Source: Ciona savignyi
Lineage: Eukaryota > Chordata > Ascidiacea > Phlebobranchia > Cionidae
NCBI GenBank assembly: GCA_000149265.1
Contig: CH003278.1
Span: 331,551 to 395,550 of the forward strand
Direction: 5' to 3'
DNA: 64,000 nt
Below the pieces are notes generated by a model. It had not been told where the DNA came from, searched no databases, and saw only the letters and a program-made list of their open reading frames with translations. Of this stretch, positions 47,315-56,570 are shown one piece after another; within the stretch, counting starts at the first letter, position 1, and every line of letters starts with the position of its first letter. A program made the position numbers and the translations under genes.

Positions 47315-47690
47315 CCAAGGCCGTTTCATTACAGACCAACAGAACAATGTAACCGCATCTTGCTACCGGAAATCCTCAATTTCGTCGAGAGGACATCCGA
47401 AGGCTGCATTCTAACTCCACGTCTAAACGACATATATTGTCGGGTTTAGAAATTATATATGGCATTTTTTTCTTCATTACGAATCCCTATAAAAATCCTG
47501 TCCATAACCAAAAAATACACACAGTTATATCCAGTTGGGTAACATGCTATGCTTTCGAGACACATGGTAGGCCTATACAACCATTTCAAAGATGTGGATT
47601 TTTTCGAAGCGAGTATAAACGTACCCTAGCCTATTCAACCTTTATTGATCTAAGTAGCCGGTTTGTGTATAGTTTATTTTACTTACATCT
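47315..47690 (+). repeat. Direct duplication, left copy
   Basis: Shares with 48508-48860, in order: accaaggccgtt, aaccgcatct, a gaatcc-tataaaa-atcctgtc block with a TATA-like core, aaaaaatacacacag, gtaacatgctatg, ttcgagac-catggta, catttcaaag and a closing tagccggttt. Divergence is substantial. Reading frames differ between copies, so the shared sequence is not obviously coding. Confidence 0.75.
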
Positions 47691-48507
47691 TTGAGCTATA
47701 GGATTCAATTTTATAAACAAACTAAACAATGACTATCTAATGTGGTTTAAATAATAATACATGAAAATAAGCAGCCGCTAGAATTGATTACCCCGACGTA
47801 ATTGAACTTAGCAACCTTCCGCTGACTAAAGTTATCTATGTCCGCGTTACTGGAACATGATAACCTCGTTTCATTTCAGGATTCGTCTCCAGATTTCTTA
47901 TCAAGAGGTAGCTTCACAATCCATCACGCCGACGACAGTAACGGACAAACCAGCGTCATTACGTGGAATTGATTAGTTTCGTTCAAACCAAAGCCGAAAC
48001 TTCACGTCAACGAACCCAGGTGTATTTGTCATAAAAGTACCGTTGAATCACGGTCACCCTAACACGACCTTTGTAAGAAAAAGCTTTAATTGTTGGAGCG
48101 AATTTCGCGTTAAAAATCAAATAAATAACTTTCCCAAACTCATGTCACTTGAAGAAAGTCCACTTCAACCTACGAATTTACGAATTTCCAGAACATTACT
48201 GCATAACTTTTTAACAACCCCCAAGAACTCTACAAAGTCTAATCCCCAACTCCACAGCTGGTCGGACGAAAGGGGGGCATTTCCAACAGGATTTTGTCTT
48301 CGTCTAACCGCGATGTAGACTGCCTATTTCTATCCAAGAAACGATAGTCAAATACTATATATTGGTGCTACAAACGACCTATTGGCTCCGTATGGTGACG
48401 GCCGAATTTCAAAAAAGTTCACCAGCTAAAGTTTCACGAAATTCAATAATTTAATCAAACCCCGAAAATAAAGGTCTGTCGCATCGCGATAATTTACAAA
48501 GACGACC

Positions 48508-48860
48508 AAGGCCGTTACATCAAACAACAACCGAACAACTTGACCGCATCTGGCGACCTGCAAGCTCTAATTTGCGTTGCAGATGACGAGACGACTTTAA
48601 AAGACTGCGTTTCAACTTCACTTCCAAACAACATCTGTTCTTCGTGTTAAGAAATCATGCATTGCGTTTTTTTCTTGTTAGGAATCCGTATAAAAGATCC
48701 TGTCTATAATTAAAAAATACACACAGGTATGTCAAGGTAACATGCTATGATTTCGAGACGCATGGTACGTCATTTCAAAGCTGTAGATATTTTTGAAGCG
48801 CTTGCAAACGTATACAAGCTGGTTTTATGTTTATTTAACTATATATAGCCGGTTTTGCTT
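48508..48860 (+). repeat. Direct duplication, right copy
   Basis: Right copy of the duplication beginning at 47315, offset about 1.19 kb, same orientation. Both copies keep a TATA-like tataaaa stretch upstream of tacacacag, which could be a promoter or a repeat-borne signal. Confidence 0.75.
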
Positions 48861-49654
48861 AGTCTATTATATCTGACCGGAATGTACAATTGGAAAGAGA
48901 GTCGTCGTGTGGTCTCAAGCAAGGCACATTGCCTGAAGTAAAGTGATATATTAAAACTAAAAGTATGTAGTATATCTTAAGCAAGTTCACAATGTACCAC
49001 AAGTCCTAATACTGCTAATAGCCCAGAGTTAGCACGTGGTCATCTAAAACATACTGGTGTGATAACGTTACTTGCATATCCCTGAAGTAATCTGAAGATT
49101 GTTCCTATTAAAGGGGCCACACTAGCCTTTTTGACAATGGAAATAACAGGTGCACCTTAAACACGCCATATAGTTGACAAATAAGTAAACTACATCATAA
49201 CATATCCTAATACGCTTCGTGTGATGTAACCATTACAAGCGGCCCAATTCACACCATTTAAAGTTCAATATGCTTTAGTCATAGTGCATAATGTACGGAA
49301 GCGTTATATTACCGTTATAGCCCATTGGCTGAACACATATATTATAATTTGGGTATTAGCTCAGAATATCAGATTAGAAAAACAAAAAGGAGGTTCAAAA
49401 TGGAAAAAAATGAAAACAATATCGTAATTTATTTAGGGAAGGCCGCTTTATTGGTATAGGATATAAGGTGGGTGAAAAAAGTTATTAGATAACGACATTC
49501 GTATGTGATATAACTGGGGGGCACAACGTTATTAGACCGATACCGTTGTTTGTCAAAACTGCTGTTGTCGCACCGAGGGGCACAATATAAAACAGATTTG
49601 CTACGCATGTGTAAATTTTCTTATCTTGCAGTACGCCAGGGGTTACAGCGCGAG

Positions 49655-51639
49655 ATGAGACAGAATATTATTGTTATGCTTCTATTGTTGGTATTATTTG
49701 GCGTCATACAAATCTTGCGCTTGAATCGACGAATTATGCTAGAAGACGCCGAGCTCAGGACCGCCACCTCGCGGCAGAGAGATTTTTCGATATGCCTTTA
49801 CGGAGTAAAACATCATATTGTCACCACTTTTAAGCAAGACTATGATCCGAAACTTGTAAGTGTGGCGTCACTGTGGTCTATATAATAGTGGTCTTTATGA
49901 AACTTTGTACTATGAAATATAAACACTTTTAATTTTAAATCGGAATTATGTAGGCATATGTACATAAATAGACCTGCATTAACTGGGTGACGTAATTACA
50001 GTGTGGACAATGCTCACTGAAGACTGTCAGCTCATTTTGTGACGTCATAATATTTGATTTCCGTCACCCTCCAAAGGTCAAACCAGGACGAGTGCAAAGG
50101 TGAGGTAGAATTACGTAAATAACTATCCACACACGCGATGTATTACACATACCTGCTATACTGCAAGCATGATGTGTCGTTTCGTCTCGTTGATTAAGTT
50201 TCGGTACCCACCAACTGGAATATAATTTGAATATAGGAAATAAAATTAGTTATGTATGTGCTGTGACAAGGTAACTTGACTGCGTGTATGGTCGGGTTAC
50301 CGGAGCTATTGCATTGTGTATGATCCACACCTTTTCTTCAATTTAGTAGAACTCATTAATCCGCTGTGTTCAGGCAATGTTTGTTAAGTGCCTTTCCCAA
50401 GGACACAGCCGACTCGCTAGCGACCAGTTTCGTACCCGCTACACTTCGGATGAGAGGCATCGCACTAAACCACCAGACTAACCGTTGATGCTCTGTCTTT
50501 CTATGTAATGTAACTATTGCACTGTTTGGTTAATGAAATTATTATAGGCAAAGGCATTTCGCAACGTTGCTTTGACCCAGCTGTTTAAAATGATTTAAAT
50601 AGAAAATTCTCTATCGTACTGAGCACACTGCTGAAGCATAACACACTGCCAAAATATTTATGTTATAAGTTCCCACGTTTTTTATCCCACAGGAATAAAC
50701 ATAAGTATCCTACGGTACGTTATACTTGCAGTTATATAGTAGTTAACTATAGTTACCTTACTTGTAACCCTACCTCCAAACAGACAGAAACCTTCCCAAC
50801 TTTTCGGATGGATATCTGGTGATTCATCATACGGACACAAGCACATGCACAAGTACGATGCATCGCTTTACGAGGGCATATTCAACTTTACCGTGTGGTA
50901 CAGATATGATGCAGATATCCCTATACCTTATGGGACATCAAGTCGGACTTTTCGGGATTTGGCCACGAACACGCGCAATTTGGATGAAATACTAGCGAAC
51001 AAAGATAAACTAGCTATCTGGATCGTTTCAAACTGCAACAACACTCCAGGTGCAACAAAAAGAATTGAATTCGGAATGTCGTTAAAGGCGACATCGATTG
51101 GAGAACGGTTAGACTACATGGGGAAGTGTTTCGACAAAGAAAAGCGAAGTTGGGCTGGATATGTCTTCGACCCAATTTCGTCATTGAGGGACAATGTGAC
51201 AGAGCGATACAAGTTCTATTTCTCGTTTGAGAACTCGCTGTATTGCCGTTATTACATCACTGAAAAATTTTGGAAAAACGCGCTTTTGAGTTCGGCTGTA
51301 CCGGTGGTATGGGGACCTTCTAAAATCGACGTTAAAGCAGTCGCACCGCCCCATTCGTTTATTCACGCGGACGACTTTCGCAGTGCTGAAGACTTGGCCA
51401 AATACCTTTTATATTTGGACGAAAATGATGACAAATATAAAGAATATTTCGAGTGGCGAAATAATCCGAATGCATTCCTAAAACCGGCACAAGGTTACCC
51501 AGAAGATCGACCACAGTCGTACGGACTGTGCAAGTTATGCATAATGCTCCACGAAAATATTATAAACCCGAAAAGTTGGTACATTTCGAACTTAACTGAG
51601 AGGGTGTATCATAAAAATGACTATTGTATGTTGTCATAA
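49655..51639 (+). CDS. Alpha-1,3-fucosyltransferase (GT10 family)
   Basis: Exons 49655-49855, 50002-50099 and 50784-51639 join at phases 0 and 2 to 384 residues. This is a type II Golgi enzyme transferring fucose from GDP-fucose to GlcNAc-containing acceptors. Residues 7-20 (VMLLLLVLFGVIQI) form the membrane anchor behind a very short cytosolic tail. The stem and acceptor-side domain hold CGQC (68-71), DVIIFDFRHPP and FGWISGD. The donor-binding signature is YKFYFSFEN (242-250) with YITEKFW (257-263) and VPVVWGP, the alpha-1,3-FucT motif. A C-terminal GLCKLC matches the conserved CxxC. NFT, NVT and NLT are possible N-glycosylation sites. The small middle exon was found by matching phase and the conserved DVIIFDF block. 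Start: ATG after a tcttgcag acceptor at 49630-49631; an earlier in-frame ATG at 49607 is less likely. Subfamily not assigned. Confidence 0.93.
50287..50485 (-). repeat. tRNA-derived SINE, family A, truncated, in fucosyltransferase intron 2
   Basis: Reverse-strand copy from the head (agactaaccg end) to cggtaacccgac. It includes tgtccttgggaaaggcactt and gagttctactaaattgaaga. The final third is absent here, but a plus-strand 3' scrap (cacaggaataaacataagta) lies at 50690-50712 in the same intron. Confidence 0.8.
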
Positions 51640-52847
51640 AAAAATGTTATTGATATATTGTTTATTGTCTATATGATATATAATCCCTTTTATATCATAT
51701 ACAAATATATGTCGAGTCATCTGTTTTGAATTACCCGAAATTATTTAAATCTCTTGTTTTAAACGTAAACTTGTTTAACTTTCTGTGCACTTGCGTATTT
51801 GGCAAGGCACTTAACATAAGTTATACGATTCAGTGGATATATTTACATCGCGCAAAATATAAATAAAAAGCTCTGATAACTCGACTTTACGCACAAGATA
51901 ATCTGACCCACTTTGTGTTAACGATCGTCGACGGTCGGTTGGTCTAGTGGTTAAGTGTGTCGCCTTTAAATCGAAAGGTTGCAGATGCGAAACTGGTCGC
52001 TAGCTAGTCGGTTGTGTCCTTGGGCAAGCCACTTACGGACATTGCTTAAACCCAGCGGATTAATGAGTTCTACCAAATTGAAGGAATGCGTCTATCATAT
52101 ACAACAAACTGCAATAGCTCCGGTAACCCGACGATGGGCGCGGAGGTGATCTGACGATTGCCCGTGTGATAACTCCCTTGGTTTACCCATCCACGGGGAT
52201 AAAATAAATATCCTATCCTATATCCTGATAAAATGAGTAGTATATTCTATTCTATCCATGTGTACCACCACTCAAAATAATAATTTAACCTTAAATGTTT
52301 AAAATATATAAATAATAATACTTTGTTATTGCATCCTATATAGGCATTGACAAATAGTAGAAAACTATAAAACTGAATAGCACTGTTTGTTGTCCCAAAT
52401 ACCAATAATTACACAATTTTGTAGGCCCTACACATATCGAATCCACCATTTTATTTTTTTTCCTGTTTTGTTAAAACAAATTTAAACAACGTACACAACT
52501 AACCATAAACTTTTAGGTAGTGTCCGTATCCTACTGCTAGATGCTGATGTAAAATTGTGGAATTCTCCAATAAATTCAATTTACTTTCATTTTTTAACTA
52601 GAGTACATTTATTTACAAAATGGCGACAAAACACACGCAGTAAGGATAACAAATAGCGTAAAAGAGTTTCAAATAACTTAACCTTACTCTGTACGAGATT
52701 TTCTATTATTCTGCAATTTAGCTTCTAAGTTTTATACCATCATTTGCACGTTACATGATTAGATTTAATTCATATGCCTACCAGAATCTTAAATATATAC
52801 ATAACTACATTTTGATTAACGTTCAATATTGGGAAAAGAACTTTTTT
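51640..52847. other. Intergenic region between convergent genes
   Basis: 3' flanks of the fucosyltransferase and of the two-exon gene to its right. It holds the most complete SINE family A copy (51932-52230). Nothing else recognised. Confidence 0.5.
51932..52230 (+). repeat. tRNA-derived SINE, family A, best-preserved copy
   Basis: The head ggttggtctagtggttaagt (A-box) and gttgcagatgcgaaactggt (B-box) resemble tRNA genes of the Glu/Asp type. The body contains tgtccttgggcaagccactt, acccagcggattaatg, aattgaaggaatgcg and gtgatctgacgattgcccgt. The end is cacggggataaaataaatat with tatccta repeats. It is about 300 bases long and gives the reference structure for other copies in the window. Confidence 0.88.
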
Positions 52848-54515
52848 TTATTTGTTCTTCTTCTTTTTCTTCCATTTTTGGACAAGATGTGGCAAGCGAA
52901 GAAACTTCTTTTTGGATTTCTTTGGTTCAGATGAATAAAGAAGTGTTTCTTCAGATGCAGTAGTAGTGGGCGCAGAGAGTACTGAATATGCGGATTCGAT
53001 GTCAGTGTGCTCTCGATCCAGTTTACAGCCAATATACTCGGGGAGCAATTCAACCGGGTAGCGGTCAAATTCTTTCGAATCGAATGGTTCGGGGTAAAAG
53101 TACGGCCATACCTGGGGGTACACTTGTAGGTAAGATAGGAAAGAATGACTTTATTTATTACAGGGTTTGTCAAATAGATAATGGGTTATAAATACGGGAA
53201 ATGTGCAGATTGTTTTGTGACCTTCGTCATGCTACCAGAGCTATTGTTGGCAACGTCCGCTAAATGTCTTAGATGCGACTAGAGACAGAACGGTAATCTG
53301 ATTTTTCTCTGCTGGGTGGCGATATTTATTTTTTTGGAATTATCTGGGGAGTGACTATTTTCAAGTGTTAAGCGGCTGAGCGGTACCTCTAAATACTCCG
53401 GATCGCTTGGACCGCTTGGATCGCATGGAGCGCTTGTAGCGCTTGGATCGCTTACTATATTTCGTAATTACAAAAGCCATGGTATTAATGTTAGGGTTGG
53501 GGTTAAAGTTAGTTCTGGGGTTGAGATTAGTGTTTGGGACAGGGTTAGAATTAATTTCCATAGCAATCTAAGTGATCCAAGCGGTCCTGTAGTATTTAGA
53601 GGCACCCGCGACTGAATGGGGTTATACTAGTTTTCGCACTTACGAATCGTATTCCTCGTTAGTACAGTGGTAAGAATCGCCGCCTGTCACGCGGCACACT
53701 ATGGTTCGATTCCCGGTTCGATATTTTTTTCGGCTTTTTAACTCTTTGGTTTCTTAGTTATACACAAACTCATCATAACGCCGCATTCAGCTTGTCTGAG
53801 CATTTTTGGAATTTGTCCAAGCATTGGCTAAAGTAATCGATCTCTTTGCAGTTTTTTTGATTGTAAACACTATTTACTTAAAATGCGTAAATGGTGTAAT
53901 AAACATGGGGCTAGAGTTAGTGTTAGTCTTGCGGTTGAGTTTAGTGTTTAGGAATGGGTTAAAATTAGTGTACGTAAATTTAGTTAGTGGTTTCCCTCCT
54001 CCCCGCTTTAGTACAGCTGATAAATAGCGCCATCCAGCAGAGAAAAATCAGACTACCGTTTTGTCTCTAGACGCATGTAAATGTCTTACGCGAGAACATA
54101 GCCGTTATGGGGTGGTTTCGACGCTACGAACGAGTTAATTGCTCGAAGCATTTTTAACAACTTAAAAATGGTCGTCGACTGGATTCTAAATGAGCTAACA
54201 CTAGGAATTAAATCTTACCCGCTTCTTTCTAAGAAATAGTTTCGCTTCTTCGCCTTCAAGATCCCCTGGCAAACAGACGCCTAAAAGTCTTGCTATTAAG
54301 ATCGGGTCTAACTCCCACAATATTTTCGCCCGTGGGTGAACTAGTCTACTGTCCATATCGTACACAAGCAACCTTGAAAATTCTGTGTTTCTTTTTGGTG
54401 AACTGTCGAGTTTAGCTGGAATTGTTTCGCCTTTGATAGAAAACCAGTCACATACCTCTAACAAGCATCTTATTAAATTCATATTGACGAGCTGCTGTGA
54501 CGTAACATTGAGCAT
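52848..54515 (-). CDS. Uncharacterised two-exon protein with lysine-rich tail
   Basis: Exons 54515-54219 and 53111-52848 join at phase 0 (donor gcgg|gtaag, acceptor cccag|gta) to 186 residues. I do not recognise the family. The first exon gives a mixed hydrophobic/charged globular stretch: LIRCLLEVCDWFSIKGETI, then PRAKILWELDPILIARLLGV and LEGEEAKLFLRKKR. The second begins with an aromatic/proline segment (VWPYFYPEPFD), runs through YPVELLPEYIGCKLDREH and a Ser/Thr stretch, and ends in a strongly basic, lysine-rich tail that could be nuclear, nucleic-acid- or membrane-binding. There is no signal peptide or membrane helix. Codon composition is exon-like and both splice sites are good, so I think it is real. 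Its intron contains a transposon insertion. Start: first ATG in frame, with a second at residue 12. Confidence 0.6.
53385..53602. repeat. Inner inverted repeat within the transposon
   Basis: acctctaaatactccgga at 53385-53402 faces its partner, the reverse complement of tcctgtagtatttagaggc, at 53585-53603. Between them lie short tandem units (gcttggatcg, gcttggaccg) and a ggttagggtt-like stretch. This may be a second, smaller element nested in the first. Confidence 0.6.
53653..53723 (+). pseudogene. tRNA-Asp (GTC) pseudogene inside the transposon
   Basis: tcctcgttagtacagtggta opens like an animal tRNA-Asp. The anticodon arm is intact: gccgc stem, ctgtcac loop with anticodon GTC, gcggc stem. 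The B-box ggttcgattcc is present. The T-stem and the 3' acceptor strand do not pair with their partners, so it should not fold into a working tRNA. A T-run follows, as at a polymerase III terminator. Confidence 0.75.
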
Positions 54516-54632
54516 TATGCGGTTTAAATAACGTGGAAAACCACAACCTTAATCAATAATCGAGTCGTTATAAATGTCAAAACGTATACATTAGCTGGTT
54601 ATTGGAGAATTAGGTTAATTGCCGGTTTAATA

Positions 54633-54839
54633 ATGCTCAAATTTATGTGTGTTTATGCTCTATCCTTGCTAAAATATCTACCGTTTCTAAATACAGTACT
54701 CTGTTCGCTTATAACTTTAAGTTCAACAGTCCAGCAACATTTTAATGAACCGGAAATTGAAGTTGCATTATCTAACGTCGTTATCAGTTATTTGTTGGTG
54801 ATTACTGGAGCATATTACTTAGCTGTCATAGCACCTTAG
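54633..54839 (+). CDS. Possible small two-segment membrane protein
   Basis: A 68-codon frame starting at an ATG 118 bases from, and divergent to, the start of the uncharacterised gene. It has two hydrophobic stretches (KYLPFLNTVLCSLITL and NVVISYLLVITGAYYLAVIA) separated by a short acidic segment. No family recognised, no splice evidence. AT-rich frames can give hydrophobic peptides by chance, so this stays tentative. Confidence 0.2.
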   Translation: MLKFMCVYALSLLKYLPFLNTVLCSLITLSSTVQQHFNEPEIEVALSNVVISYLLVITGAYYLAVIAP

Positions 54840-56273
54840 AGTACTAATATATTAGTACTTTATGATAGCACGCACTCAGACAAGGCCCCGGTTTTCTGCT
54901 GGTAACATTATTAGAATGGATATGCTAACTCCAGAATTGTATAACGAAAGTCATTATATCATTGGTATTCGCGTGATAACCACATACAGCTCCATGGTCT
55001 CGGTTGGCGAAGCTATTTCACTGTGGTGTATGCAATGAAAACGTTGGTTTTCAGTTCATTAATAGTCCAGGTTTTAGCAAAATATGCGGGCTGAACAAAG
55101 CCAAAATACACAAGCGACACCTATCCGGTTGACTGTACTATACGCGTTACCAATATTGGCAAGTGCAAAACTCTGCAGTACACATGCAACTATCCCATAT
55201 ACCTTTAGTTTGTTTCAGTGCCGTGATTTGATTCGTTTGTCACTTTTTAATACTGCCGCAAAAAAACTAAACTAAAACAGTATGTTACATACGGTACAAT
55301 AAGCCTAGTCTCATTTAATCGTCGTTTCAAATTCGAATCCAACCTCCAATTTTGATTTTTAGCATGTATTATGAAACAACCTTTAATTTTGTTAAAGAAA
55401 ATACAATTTATGGTATCGTCATTATCATTATAAATAGTTTAAAAACGAGGTATTTTAAGGCCATTTTGTAAAAAAAATTAGTGCATTACGGTAAAAAATA
55501 AACGTAAGTTAGATTAGAGTGGCTATGCAATGTACAATAATCAATATTTTATATAAGTTACTGTACAATTTGCGGCATTTGAAACTAGGAGCGTAATTCT
55601 TCAATTCCGAGTCAGATCGAAAACTTTTAGGAACCAAGGATGAGAATAACGTTTTCTTATTTTAACATTTAAACACAAAACCACCAAGCTTCTTGCTTAT
55701 ATCATAAAATATAATATAACTATTACCATTATAACACTTCAACCATATCCTTTACATATAACAAGAGTAGCACTATTAACGTTGTTCTTTAAGTGAAGAG
55801 TATTATTGATATATATAAGATTTTAGTGCAAAGCTAAGAGTATAAAAATATATTAGTTTAAACATGTATAACGGGTTTAAAACCAAACACAACACACTTA
55901 TGAAGAATATAAAAAGCTGATACATGTAAATGTGGGACGTTTGCCGAAAACAATTTGATTCGAATTACAAAATACAGATCTCAAGAAAAAAAAAGTCTGT
56001 CTCAATAGATCTCAAGAAAATTAAACTTTCTAAATTATGTTAAGTTGTAGTACAATGCAATGACAATACGATTATTGACACAAAGTGTTCAATACTTTGA
56101 GTCATTTGACATAGGATATTGAAACAAAAAACGATTAAATTGAAACTTAAATCAGACCTTGAGATAACAATTTAAAATGCAACATAAATAAAAAAATATG
56201 ATACACATTGAAACAACTAAAACGATTGAGTTAGAGTTTAATTAGTTGGTGCAAAAGCACTCGTGGTTACAGA
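54840..56273. other. Intergenic region
   Basis: AT-rich, with a reverse-strand SINE family A scrap near 54998-55030 (ggcgaagctatttcactgtg). No exon-like frame seen. Confidence 0.5.
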
Positions 56274-56570
56274 AGTTGTAGTTGAATAAGTAGCTGTGAA
56301 TTAGTTGTAGTTAAATCAATTGTACTTGAATCAGTTGTAGGTGAATCAGTTGTTGTTGAACCAGTTGTAGTTGAATCAAGTTGTAGTTAAATCAAGTTGT
56401 AGTTAAATCAAGTTGTAGTCGAAACAGTTGTAGGTGAACCAATTGAGGGTTTGTAGGTTGTAGCTTAAATAATTACACTGAATTGAGTAGTAGTTAAATT
56501 AATTGTAGTAATAATTAGTTATAGTTAAATCAGTAGTAGTTGAATCAGTTGTAAGTGAATCAGTTGTAGG
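56274..56570. repeat. Minisatellite of 15-16 base units overlapping the alpha-arrestin stop codon
   Basis: Plus-strand units vary around gttgtagttgaatca. On the minus (sense) strand they read acaactgattcaact, which in one frame encodes Thr-Thr-Asp-Ser-Thr. The array starts inside the last codons of the alpha-arrestin gene: its TGA stop at 56562-56560 is part of a repeat unit. Occasional extra bases break the frame of the array. Confidence 0.8.

Larger units (their letters stand above)
46335..49654. other. Intergenic region between divergent IPPK and fucosyltransferase genes
   Basis: Contains a tRNA-like scrap (47072-47128) and a diverged direct duplication (47315-47690 and 48508-48860). Open frames present are short and not conserved between the two duplicate copies, so I do not call genes. 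The promoters of both flanking genes must lie here. Confidence 0.5.
53272..54078. mobile_element. Nonautonomous DNA transposon with ~60-bp inverted repeats (Mutator-like)
   Basis: An 807-base element with terminal inverted repeats. The left end reads gatgcgactagagacagaac and continues ggtaatctgatttttctctg through about 53331. The right end (about 54018-54078), read in reverse complement, gives the same sequence with few mismatches. It is flanked by a perfect 10-base duplication, aaatgtctta, at 53262-53271 and 54079-54088. Long TIRs with a 9-11 bp target duplication fit the Mutator-like superfamily. No transposase frame is present. It sits in the single intron of the uncharacterised gene. Confidence 0.82.
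53222..54130 (-). repeat. Degenerate SINE family A split by a transposon
   Basis: The flanks of the inserted element read together as a reverse-strand SINE. The left half (53222-53271) has ctaccagagctattg and ccgctaaatgtctta. The right half (54079-54130) continues aaatgtcttacgcgagaaca, tagccg and ggtttcgacgctacgaa, matching the reverse complement of the tgtccttgggcaaggcactt block and B-box region of intact copies. Confidence 0.65.

Noticed and set aside
48043-48318. 91-codon plus-strand frame between the two duplicate copies
   Set aside because: No splice context, no family resemblance, and not part of the conserved blocks.
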